From assembly GCA_963695675.1 (NCBI GenBank), contig CAVOGY010000001.1, positions 100,381-164,380 of the forward strand: 64,000 nucleotides of DNA, given 5' to 3'. The stretch is from DASUPK01 sp963695675. Lineage in GTDB: Bacteria; Actinomycetota; Thermoleophilia; Solirubrobacterales; 70-9. The number at the start of each line of letters is the position of its first letter. Position 1 is the stretch's first letter. The notes under the pieces were generated by a model. It saw nothing but the letters and a program-made list of their open reading frames with translations, had not been told where the DNA came from and did not search any database. The position numbers were made by a program, and so were the translations under genes. This document shows, piece by piece, positions 28,955-36,406 of the stretch.

Positions 28955-29348
28955 TCAGGTCTTCCCGGTCGATCATCACGGACGTAGCCTTGACGGTGGC
29001 GGTCGCCGGAGTGCCCTCCATCAGCCCAAGCTCCTCTACCGCGTCCCGTGTGATCGCGGCCGTGATCCGGTGCGGACCGGACTCGACCTCGACAAGCGCC
29101 ATGACCCCGGCGACCTCCACGGACGTGATCGTCCCCGGGAATCGGTTTCTCGCCGAGAATGAGTCCTTGGTCAGATGCCGGCTGGGGGCCGCGCGCAGGC
29201 GCTCAACCTCGCTCGCCGGGACCTGCCGGCGGTTCCGCGAGTCGCGGGTGGTCCGCAGCTTTCCTGCCCGATCCCAGCGGCGCAGCGTGTCGACGCTCAC
29301 CCCGATCGCCTGCGCGGCCTCGCCCATGCTGAGATCGGTCATCGCCAT
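28955..29348 (-). CDS. MerR-type HTH plus TOBE (molbindin) regulator
   Basis: The protein is about 130 aa. Residues 1-60 form a MerR/excisionase-type helix-turn-helix (MGEAAQAIGVSVDTLRRWDRAGKL) and about 68-130 a TOBE/Mop domain (ARNRFPGTITSVEVAGVMALVEVE, ITRDAVEELGLMEG). As written it runs in frame into modA; removing one G at 28964-28966 gives the end VMIDRKT and a stop at 28955. TOBE domains bind molybdate, so this probably regulates modABC and possibly the divergent mop gene. It plays the part of ModE but has a different DNA-binding domain. Confidence 0.75.
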
Positions 29349-29467
29349 CAGTATGCCAGCGAGCGCTCGTGCCTATGCAAGCTGCCTCGTATGCCGCAGG
29401 GGTCCGGAGAGGCGGATGATCTAGCCTCGTCGCGAGACGAAGACCATCGCCGCCAGAGGAGGAGCCC

Positions 29468-29675
29468 TTGCAGATCAGCGCGCAGAAACAAGCTTCCGGG
29501 CAAGGTCACGAAGATCAACGCCGGTGAGGCGATTGCAAATGTGGAGCTGGATGTGAGCGGTATGAGGCTCGTCGCGTCGGTGACGGTCGAGGCGGTTCGC
29601 GAGCTCGGAATAGAGGAGGGGAAGGACGTGACCGCCGTGATCAAGGCGAGCGACGTGATGCTGGGAGTCGAGTGA
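29468..29675 (+). CDS. mop: Molbindin (single TOBE/Mop domain), frameshifted near start
   Basis: This 68-aa molybdate-binding protein stores or buffers molybdate as an oligomer. Family features are ISARNKLPGKVTKINAGEAIANVELDV and VTVEAVRELGIEEGKDVTAVIKASDVMLG. TTG at 29468 follows a GGAGGAG site; an extra C at about 29483 must be removed to join MQISAR to NKLPGKV, giving an exact 69 codons. It is divergent from the TOBE regulator and its stop overlaps the restored moeA start (GTGA). Confidence 0.75.
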
Positions 29676-30940
29676 GGACGCCCTGACGCGAGCTCCCGCG
29701 GACAAGCCGATCGCCCTCGACGACGCCGGGCGTCTCGTCCTCGAGCGTGTCGGCCCGTTGGCCGCCGAGCCGGTGCCCCTGCGCGAGGCGCTGGGCCGGA
29801 TTCTGGCCGTCGACGTCGAGAGTGCCGACCCCGTTCCCGGCTTCGACAACTCCTCGATGGACGGCTTCGCGGTGCGGGCGGCGGACACCCGCGGCGCGGC
29901 GTCTGGGGTCCCGGTGACGCTCACGGTCGCCGACGAGTCCCGGGCCGGGCGGCCCGCACGATCGGCGTTGCACGGCGGAGAGGCGATCGGGATCTCGACC
30001 GGCGCGGTGATTCCAGACGGAGCCGACTCGGTCGTCCGGATCGAGGACACCAGCGTTCGCGATGGACGTGTCGAAATCGAGGCTGAGGTCAAGCCCGGGA
30101 CCAATGTGCGGCACGCCGGAGATGACATCGAGCCCGGAGCCACGGTGCTCAGGCACGGCGTTCGGATCGGCGCGGCGGAGCTCGGAGTGCTCGCGTCGGT
30201 GGGGGTCACGACCGGTCAGCTGCGTTCGCCGCCCGCGCTTGGCCGTGCTGACCACCGGCGACGAGCTCCTGGAACCCGGTGACCCGGTGCAGCCTGGTGG
30301 AGTTCGGAACTCCAACGCCTACACCATCCCGGCGCTCGCCCGGAGCGCGGGGGCGGAGCTGGTGTCCACGGCGACGGTGGGGGACGATCCCGACCAGACC
30401 CGTGCCGCGATCGCTCGATCGCTCGATTCCGAGCTCGCCGTCATCTGCGGCGGTGTCTCGGTCGGGGGGCACGATCACGTCAAGGGGGCGCTTGCCTCCC
30501 TCGGCGTCGAGCAGGTCTTCTGGAGGGTGGCGCTGAAGCCCGGCAAGCCGACTTGGTTCGGGGTCGCCCCGCAGGGTGCGCTGGTCTTCGGGCTGCCGGG
30601 CAACCCGGTCTCCGCCATGGTCACCTTCCTCCTCTTCGTCCGCCCGGCGATCATGGGGATGTCAGGCGCTGCGTCTCGCGAGGAGCGGGTCCACGCGACA
30701 CTCGATCAGGACCTCCCCAGGGCGCCCGGGCGTGCCCACGCCGTCCGTTGTCGCGTCGAGGCGCGGGACGACGGCTGGCACGCCCGGCCAACCGGCGATC
30801 AGGACTCGCACGTCCTGACCTCCATGCTCGGCGCCGAGGCGCTGGCCATCGTGCCCGCAGACGCGGACCCGCCCGCCGCCGGCGACACGGTCGAGCTCAT
30901 GCTGCTTCCAGCCGACTGGGGTCTAGGATCGCTTCGATGA
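29672..30940 (+). CDS. moeA: Molybdopterin molybdenumtransferase MoeA (two indels)
   Basis: MoeA inserts molybdate into adenylated molybdopterin. Readable parts are the N-terminal PLREALGRILAVDV, FDNSSMDGFAVRA, VIPDGADSVVRIED, the MPT-binding-like core LAVLTTGDELLEPG and CGGVSVGGHDHVKGAL, then GLPGNPVSAMVTF and a C-terminal beta domain. An extra T at 30225-30226 splits it at RRPRLAVLTTG. The homologous N-terminus extends upstream of TTG 29758; adding one C near 29683 links it to GTG 29672, which overlaps the mop stop. The restored length is 422 aa. Confidence 0.85.
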
Positions 30941-31638
30941 CGGTCACGGTGCGACTGTTCGCAATCCTTCGCGAGCGCGCCGGCAGGGATTCGATCGAGA
31001 TGGAGCTCGACGAGGGCGCGACCGTCGCGGAAGCGCTCGATCGGCTCTCCGAGCGCCCGGAGCTCGGCGATTTGCTGGAGCGGATGCCCGTGCGGATGGC
31101 CGTGAACCGCGACTATGCGGATCCCGATACGTCGCTTGCGCCCGGTGACGAGCTTGCGCTCGTTCCACCGGTCAGCGGCGGCGCCGATGCCTTGGCGCAC
31201 GTTCGAATCACCGATCAGCCGCTCTCCCTGGCGTCGCTATCGGGTCTGGTCTCCCGTCCCGAGGCGGGCGCCATCGTCACCTTCCAGGGGACGACCAGGG
31301 AGGTGACCAGGCTCGACTACGAGGCGTACGCGGAGATGGCGGAGCGCAAGATCGAGGAGATCCTCCGCGAGTGCATCGAGCGCCACGGGCTGGCGGCGGC
31401 AGCGGCCGAGCACCGGATCGGACCCGTTCCGCTCGGGCAGTCCAGCGTGATCCTCTCGGTCTCGGCCGCCCACCGCGAAGAGGCGTTCGCGGGCGCCCGC
31501 GAGGCGATCGACAGGATCAAGACGGAGGCGCCGATCTGGAAGCGCGAGATCGAGGCCACCGCGGAGGGCGAGACGGGCCGCTGGGTGGAGGGCGCCGCAC
31601 CGCCCACCCGGGTCTCCGGGCGCGGTGCGGCCCCGTGA
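30937..31638 (+). CDS. moaDE: MoaD-MoaE fusion (molybdopterin synthase)
   Basis: This single 233-aa protein contains the ubiquitin-like small subunit MoaD (residues 1-82, VTVRLFAILRERAG ... ELALVPPVSGG) followed directly by the large subunit MoaE (about 86-225, ITDQPLSLASLSGLV, GAIVTFQGTTRE, SVSAAHREEAF, PIWKRE). MoaD normally needs a free C-terminal Gly-Gly thiocarboxylate. Here the GG is internal (VSGG-AD), so the protein probably must be cut after it, as described for MoaX of mycobacteria. ATG at 30937 overlaps the moeA stop; GTGA overlaps moaC. Confidence 0.92.
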   Translation: MTVTVRLFAILRERAGRDSIEMELDEGATVAEALDRLSERPELGDLLERMPVRMAVNRDYADPDTSLAPGDELALVPPVSGGADALAHVRITDQPLSLASLSGLVSRPEAGAIVTFQGTTREVTRLDYEAYAEMAERKIEEILRECIERHGLAAAAAEHRIGPVPLGQSSVILSVSAAHREEAFAGAREAIDRIKTEAPIWKREIEATAEGETGRWVEGAAPPTRVSGRGAAP

Positions 31639-32144
31639 GCGAGCTTCCCCACCTCGACGATGAGGGCGCGGCCCGGATGGTCGACATCGGCGCGAAGCAG
31701 CCGACCGAGCGATACGCCCGGGCAGAGGCGGTGGTGCGGATGTCGCCCGAGACCGCGGAGGCGGTGGGGCGGGGAGACTCCCGCAAGGGTGACGTGGTGG
31801 GAACCGCGCGACTGGCCGGAATCCAGGCGGCCAAGCGCACCGGAGAGCTGATCCCTCTCGCCCACCCGCTGTCGCTCACCTTCGTCGGTGTCGATGCGCG
31901 GGTCGAGGCCGACGACGGGCTGGTCGTGCTGACCTCCGAGGTGCGGACGGTCGGTCGCACCGGGGTCGAGATGGAGGCGATGACCGCCTGCGCGGTCGCC
32001 GCGCTCACCGTCTACGACATGGTCAAGGGCCTGGAGCGGGGGGTCACCGTGGAGCACATAGCACTGCTCGAGAAGTCGGGCGGACGTAGCGGCACTTGGC
32101 GCAGCGACGCACGGCCCGGCGACGATGGCTCCGCCGAGCGCTGA
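31635..32144 (+). CDS. moaC: Cyclic pyranopterin monophosphate synthase
   Basis: This 169-aa enzyme completes the first step of Moco synthesis after MoaA. Motifs are ARMVDIGAKQPTERYARAEA, KGDVVGTARLAGIQAAKRT, LIPLAHPLSL and GVEMEAMTACAVAALTVYDM. It starts with GTG overlapping the moaDE stop. The C-terminal 15 residues extend a little beyond the usual end and overlap the next gene by 20 bp. Confidence 0.94.
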   Translation: MSELPHLDDEGAARMVDIGAKQPTERYARAEAVVRMSPETAEAVGRGDSRKGDVVGTARLAGIQAAKRTGELIPLAHPLSLTFVGVDARVEADDGLVVLTSEVRTVGRTGVEMEAMTACAVAALTVYDMVKGLERGVTVEHIALLEKSGGRSGTWRSDARPGDDGSAER

Positions 32145-32631
32145 GCCCGTGCTCGCAGCCGTGATCACGATCTCGACGTCGCGGGCCGCGGCCGAGGGGG
32201 ACGACGAGGGCGGTGACGCGCTCACCGAGTTCGCCGCCTCGCTCGGGGCGGAGCTCGCCGGCCGTGAGGTGGTTCCCGACGACCTGGATCTGATCTCCCA
32301 GCGCCTGGTTCATTGGGCGGACGCGGAAGGCTGCGATCTGGTGCTCACCACCGGCGGCACGGGATTCAGCCCCAATGACCTGACGCCGGAGGCGACCCGG
32401 GCGGTGATCGATCGGGAGGCGCCGGGGATCCCCGAGGCGATGCGGGCGGCGTCGCGCCCGCACACCCGCCATTGGATGCTCTCGCGCGCTGTCGCCGGCA
32501 TCCGAGGCACCACCCTGATCGTCAACTTCCCGGGCAGCCCGAAGAGCATCGGGGAGGCGGGTGACGCGATCGCGGCGGCTCTCCCGCACGCCCTGGAGCT
32601 GGTCGCGGGCAAGCGCAATGCGCATCATTGA
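32125..32631 (+). CDS. mog: Molybdopterin adenylyltransferase (MoaB/Mog)
   Basis: This 168-aa protein has the MoaB/MogA fold with AAVITISTSRAA, the MPT-binding TTGGTGFSPNDLTPEAT, and VNFPGSPKSIGEA. It adenylates molybdopterin before MoeA inserts the metal. It is the last gene of the Mo operon and its stop lies in a possible terminator hairpin. MoaB and MogA cannot be told apart with certainty by eye. Confidence 0.88.
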   Translation: MAPPSAEPVLAAVITISTSRAAAEGDDEGGDALTEFAASLGAELAGREVVPDDLDLISQRLVHWADAEGCDLVLTTGGTGFSPNDLTPEATRAVIDREAPGIPEAMRAASRPHTRHWMLSRAVAGIRGTTLIVNFPGSPKSIGEAGDAIAAALPHALELVAGKRNAHH

Positions 32632-32664
32632 GGGCCGGAGAGGCTGCACTAACGCTAGCCCTCA
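32629..32664 (+). terminator. Possible hairpin at the end of the molybdenum operon
   Basis: TGAGGGC (starting at the mog stop) and GCCCTCA form a perfect 7-bp inverted repeat with a 22-nt loop. No T-tract follows. It may be a terminator of modest strength. Confidence 0.35.
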
Positions 32665-32749
32665 GCGCTACGACTGCCCGCCGCGCCACGGCGCAGCATC
32701 TCGCTAACGTGCAGCGGGCGACTCGGTGAAAAGGGCAAATGGGGGGCCC

Positions 32750-33376
32750 ATGTCAGCAGCGAGCGAGTTGCCGGCCGATGCTGCGCCGGCGGTCAGACGA
32801 GTAACCGCCGCGAGGGCGGACGAGGTGACTGAGTTGTTCACCCTCGCCTTCTACGACGACCCCACGTGGAGCTGGGCTTTTCCAGATCCCGAGAGGCGCA
32901 TCGAGCAGCACCGAACCTGGTGGAGCCTCTACGTTCACAGCGCGCTGCCCTACGGATGGGTATGGGCGACTGAAGACGGTGGCGCTGCCTCACTTTGGAT
33001 TCCACCAGGCAAGCCTGAACTTAGTCCCGAAGACGAAGCGAGGGTCCGGCCTCTACTCCGCGAACTGCTCGGCGCCCATGCTGAGAACGTGCTCACCTTG
33101 CGCGATCGCTTCGATTCCAACCATCCGACAGGGGAGCCGCACTATTACCTGAGTCTGCTTGGAACCCATCCAGACCACCGCGGGCAAGGCAAGGGCATGG
33201 GGCTGCTGGCCGCGAACCTCTCGCGCATCGATGAGCTGGGATTCCCGGCCTACCTCGAGTCGAGCAATCGAGCCAACGATTACCGCTACGAGCGGCTTGG
33301 CTTCGTCCAGGTTGGAGAGTTCGCGCTGCCTGGGGGCGAGTCGACGGTCGCCTGCATGTGGCGCGATCCGCAGTGA
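32750..33376 (+). CDS. GNAT-family N-acetyltransferase
   Basis: This 208-aa protein has a GNAT fold: N-terminal VRRVTAARADEVTELFTLAF, the acetyl-CoA-binding LLGTHPDHRGQGKGMGLLAANL, and the late YLESSNRANDYRYERLGF. The substrate is unknown. ATG at 32750 follows a GGGGGGCCC stretch; a GTG at 32726 is also in frame. It is a single gene between the Mo operon and efp. Confidence 0.82.
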   Translation: MSAASELPADAAPAVRRVTAARADEVTELFTLAFYDDPTWSWAFPDPERRIEQHRTWWSLYVHSALPYGWVWATEDGGAASLWIPPGKPELSPEDEARVRPLLRELLGAHAENVLTLRDRFDSNHPTGEPHYYLSLLGTHPDHRGQGKGMGLLAANLSRIDELGFPAYLESSNRANDYRYERLGFVQVGEFALPGGESTVACMWRDPQ

Positions 33377-33407
33377 ACGCCAGCGGCTACTCCGATGGCG
33401 CGGCGGC

Positions 33408-33413
33408 TAGCCT
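33408..33413 (+). promoter_or_regulatory. TAnnnT -10 box deciding the efp start
   Basis: TAGCCT lies 8 nt before GTG 33422, which begins the canonical VISTNQFKNG. It lies inside the alternative ATG 33395 reading, so it argues against that longer start. Confidence 0.45.
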
Positions 33414-33421
33414 TTTCGACC

Positions 33422-33982
33422 GTGATCTCGACCAACCAATTCAAGAACGGCACGCACATCGACGTCGACGGGACTGTCTTCCGCATCGTCGAGTTCCAGC
33501 ACGTGAAGCCCGGCAAGGGAGGGGCCTTCGTGCGCTCCAAGCTCAAGCGGGTCGACGACGGCGCGGTGATCGACAAGACCTTCAAGGCCGGCGAGAAGTT
33601 CCGCCCGGTCCGGACGGAGACCCGCAAGATGCAGTTCCTCTACGACTCCGGCGACTCCGCCGTCTTCATGGATAACTCGAGCTACGAGCAGACCGAGATC
33701 CCGAAGTCGGTGGTCGGAGGCGCGCTGCGCTGGGTTCCGCCCAACTCCGACGTCGACCTGCTCTTCGTCGACGAGCGCCCTGCCGGGGCTCAGCCACCGA
33801 GCGCCGTGGACCTGGCCGTGACCCAGACGGATCCGGGTCTGAAGGGAGACACCGCCTCCGGCGGGGGCTCCAAGCCGGCGACGCTCGAGACCGGCGTGGT
33901 GGTGCAGGTGCCGCTCTTCATCGAGGAGGGCGAGCGCGTGCGGGTCGACACGCGCAGTGGCGAGTACGTCTCCCGGGCTTAG
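33422..33982 (+). CDS. efp: Elongation factor P
   Basis: EF-P (186 aa) relieves ribosome stalling at proline runs. The three-domain layout is intact, with the tip loop VKPGKGGAFVRSKLK (modifiable lysine), domain II VDLLFVDERP and domain III TDPGLKGDTASGGGSKPATLETG and RSGEYVSRA. GTG at 33422 matches the family start; ATG at 33395 would add nine unusual residues. nusB follows, as in most actinobacteria. Confidence 0.95.
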   Translation: MISTNQFKNGTHIDVDGTVFRIVEFQHVKPGKGGAFVRSKLKRVDDGAVIDKTFKAGEKFRPVRTETRKMQFLYDSGDSAVFMDNSSYEQTEIPKSVVGGALRWVPPNSDVDLLFVDERPAGAQPPSAVDLAVTQTDPGLKGDTASGGGSKPATLETGVVVQVPLFIEEGERVRVDTRSGEYVSRA

Positions 33983-34052
33983 GGGGCGCGGCGTCCGTCC
34001 CATCGGATCGGCGGGCCCTGCAGGTAGCGCCCCCGCCTGATGTACTCGTCCG

Positions 34053-34433
34053 ATGAAGCGATCGGACCAGCGACGGGATGCAGTCTTCGCCCTCTACCAG
34101 CACGAGATCACCGGCAGGCCCCTCGGTGAACTGCTCGAGGGTGCCAAGCCGTTCACCCGCGAGCTCGCAGAGGGGGTGGCCGCCAACCGCGACGAACTGG
34201 ACGACCTGATCTCGAGGCATTCGACGGGTTGGTCGCTCGAGCGAATCGCTCCGCTCGAGCGCAGCATCATGCGGACGGCCCTCTACGAGGCACTCCACCG
34301 TGACGACGTCCCGGTGGAGGTCGCCATCGACGAGGCCGTGGAGCTTGCCAAGCAGTACTGCGGCGCCGACGCCCCTGGCTTCGTCAACGGGGTCCTCGGC
34401 GCGGCCCTCGAGGAGAGAGGCGCCGTCGACTGA
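34053..34433 (+). CDS. nusB: Transcription antitermination factor NusB
   Basis: This 126-aa all-helical NusB has RRDAVFALYQHEITG at the N-terminus, GWSLERIAPLERSIMRTALYE and DEAVELAKQYCGADAPGFVNGVLG. It acts with NusE in rRNA antitermination. The stop overlaps the next ATG (TGATG). Confidence 0.94.
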   Translation: MKRSDQRRDAVFALYQHEITGRPLGELLEGAKPFTRELAEGVAANRDELDDLISRHSTGWSLERIAPLERSIMRTALYEALHRDDVPVEVAIDEAVELAKQYCGADAPGFVNGVLGAALEERGAVD

Positions 34434-35215
34434 TGGCCGCCGCGCTGGAGGGAATCGAGGGCCTTCTCCTCGACCTCAGCGGCGTGGTCTACGTGCAGGA
34501 CGAGGCGGTTCCGGGCGCCGCGGAGGCGTTGAGGCGGCTCCGCGACCGGGGGATCCCGATCCGGCTGGTCACCAACACGACCATGCGCCCAAGGCGCTCG
34601 ATCCTCGAGCGGCTCGAGGGGCTCGGGCTCGAGGCCGATCAGTCCGAGCTGCTGACCCCCGCAGCCCTGGCCGCGAGGCGCTGCGCAGAGGCCGGATACG
34701 AGTCCGTATCGCTGGTCGTGCTCGACGACCTTCGCGAGGACCTTGAGGGCCTCGAAGAGAAGGGCGACTCGGTCGACGCGGTGGTCGTCGGTGACCTGGG
34801 GGACCGCTGGGACTACGACGTCCTCAACCGGGCCTTTCGCCGCCTGATGGATGGGGCCGACCTGATCGCGCTGCAGAAAAACCGCTACTGGGAGACCTCT
34901 GAGGGGCTTTCCCTGGACGCTGGCCCGTTCGTCTCCGCGCTGGAGTACGCCACGAGCCGCGAGGCCGAGGTGGTCGGCAAGCCCTCACCCGCCTTCTTCG
35001 AGCTCGCCCTCGGCGAGCTCGGGGTGAGCGCCGACCGCGCCGCGATGGTCGGCGACGATGTCGAGGCGGACGTCGGCGGAGCGATGGATGCCGGCCTCGC
35101 CGGGATCCTGGTCCGCACGGGCAAGTACAGGGAGGATCTGGTCCGCGAGAGCGGGATCGAGCCAACGGCGACGGTGGACTCGATCGCGGACGTGCCCGAG
35201 CTGCTCTCGATCTGA
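34433..35215 (+). CDS. HAD-IIA family hydrolase (LHPP/HDHD2-like)
   Basis: This 260-aa HAD subfamily IIA phosphatase has motif I LLLDLSGVVY (DxSG rather than DxDG, as in the LHPP/HDHD2 group), motif II RLVTNTTMRP, Lys in VVGKPSPAFFE and motif IV MVGDDVEADVGGAMDAG. The substrate is unknown. It is coupled to nusB and occupies the place where folD/xseA often sit in other genomes. Confidence 0.85.
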   Translation: MAAALEGIEGLLLDLSGVVYVQDEAVPGAAEALRRLRDRGIPIRLVTNTTMRPRRSILERLEGLGLEADQSELLTPAALAARRCAEAGYESVSLVVLDDLREDLEGLEEKGDSVDAVVVGDLGDRWDYDVLNRAFRRLMDGADLIALQKNRYWETSEGLSLDAGPFVSALEYATSREAEVVGKPSPAFFELALGELGVSADRAAMVGDDVEADVGGAMDAGLAGILVRTGKYREDLVRESGIEPTATVDSIADVPELLSI

Positions 35216-35290
35216 GGAAGATCCATAGTTCTCCGCTGGCCGTTGCGCAGAATGCCCGATGCGGGCGATCAGCGGGCGCGTCCGATCAAC

Positions 35291-35296
35291 TACCGT
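35291..35296 (+). promoter_or_regulatory. TAnnnT -10 box deciding the xseB-like start
   Basis: TACCGT lies 7 nt before ATG 35304, which favours that ATG over the upstream ATG at 35259. Confidence 0.4.
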
Positions 35297-35303
35297 GACG
35301 CCG

Positions 35304-35492
35304 ATGCAGGACCGGGCGGCAGATCTGGAAGCGATAACGGCGCGGCTGGAACGGATAGCGGCCGAGCTCGAGGCGGGGCCGGACGAGGAGCGCGCCGCCG
35401 AGTTGGTGCGAGAGGCCTCCCAGTCCGCCGCTGAGGCAGGGCGGGCCGTGGAAGCCGCCCTGAGGACCGCGACGGATACGTCGTCGCCCTGA
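35304..35492 (+). CDS. xseB: XseB-like small helical protein
   Basis: This 62-aa protein is predicted to be two amphipathic helices (DLEAITARLERIAAELEAG and ERAAELVREASQSAAEAGRA). Its size, helical hairpin pattern and position just before the prenyl synthase and dxs match exonuclease VII small subunit in the widely conserved xseA-xseB-ispA-dxs order. The sequence signature is weak and no xseA is in the window, so the call rests largely on context. Confidence 0.55.
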   Translation: MQDRAADLEAITARLERIAAELEAGPDEERAAELVREASQSAAEAGRAVEAALRTATDTSSP

Positions 35493-35500
35493 AGCAGGCG

Positions 35501-36406
35501 ATGAGCGAATATCCGGACGACCTGCGAAAGCTGGTCGAGGATTACCTGGAGCAGCTGCGCTTTTCGCAGATCCCGCCAACCCAGGGCCTCGAGGAGGCGA
35601 TGCGCTACTCGCTGCTCGCCGGGGGGAAGAGGATCCGCCCGGTCCTAGCCCTCGCCACGGCGCGCTCGATCGGGCTCGAGCCGGAGCGGGTGCTGCCGGC
35701 GGCCGCCGCGATCGAGCTGATCCACACCTACTCGCTGATCCACGACGACCTGCCCGCGATGGACGACGACGAGCTGCGACGCGGAATGCCGACCTCCCAC
35801 GTCAAGTTCGGCGAGAACGTCGCGATCCTCGCCGGCGATGCTCTCTTCGCGGAGGCGATTCGCTTGTTCACCGAGCGACAGGAGGGCGACCCGGCCGCGG
35901 TGCTGGCAGCGCTCAGGGAGCTGATCACGGCGGCCGGGGTGGGGGGAATGGTCGGCGGTCAGTACATCGACGTCACCGAGTTCGATGCTGCGGCCAGGGG
36001 GGACTGGGAGGCGGCGGCAAACCTCAATGCGACTCGCCTACGGGAGATGCATTCGCTCAAGACCGGCCGGTTGGTCGCGGCCAGCGTGGGGGTCGTCTTG
36101 AGGCTGGGGGAGGTGCCTGAAGATGAGACAATTCCGTACCGCCGATTCGCCGATGAGCTCGGAGTGCTCTTCCAGATCGTCGACGACATCCTCGACGTGA
36201 CGGGCTCGGACGAGGAGCTCGGCAAGCCGAGCGGCAGCGACGAGAGGCGTGGAAAGCTGACCTATGTGAGCGCTTATGGACTCGAGAGAGCGCGCGAGCT
36301 AGCCTCCGAGTCACATCGGAAGGCCCGCGCGGCGCTCGAGGGGACAGCGATCCGCACAGACGACCTGATCCGAGTAGCCGACTTCATCCACACCCGACAC
36401 ACCTGA
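35501..36406 (+). CDS. ispA: Polyprenyl diphosphate synthase
   Basis: This 301-aa trans-prenyltransferase has the first aspartate-rich motif in LIHDDLPAMDDDELRRG and the second in FQIVDDILDVTGSDEELGK, plus AGGKRIRPVLALA at the N-terminus. It makes farnesyl or geranylgeranyl diphosphate; product length cannot be fixed by eye. It is coupled to dxs by a one-base overlap (TGATG). Confidence 0.92.
   Translation: MSEYPDDLRKLVEDYLEQLRFSQIPPTQGLEEAMRYSLLAGGKRIRPVLALATARSIGLEPERVLPAAAAIELIHTYSLIHDDLPAMDDDELRRGMPTSHVKFGENVAILAGDALFAEAIRLFTERQEGDPAAVLAALRELITAAGVGGMVGGQYIDVTEFDAAARGDWEAAANLNATRLREMHSLKTGRLVAASVGVVLRLGEVPEDETIPYRRFADELGVLFQIVDDILDVTGSDEELGKPSGSDERRGKLTYVSAYGLERARELASESHRKARAALEGTAIRTDDLIRVADFIHTRHT

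Noticed and set aside
25040..30226. Programmed ribosomal frameshifting as the explanation for broken Mo genes
   Set aside because: There are too many sites, with no shared slippery heptamer or downstream structure, and the shifts occur at arbitrary places within conserved domains.
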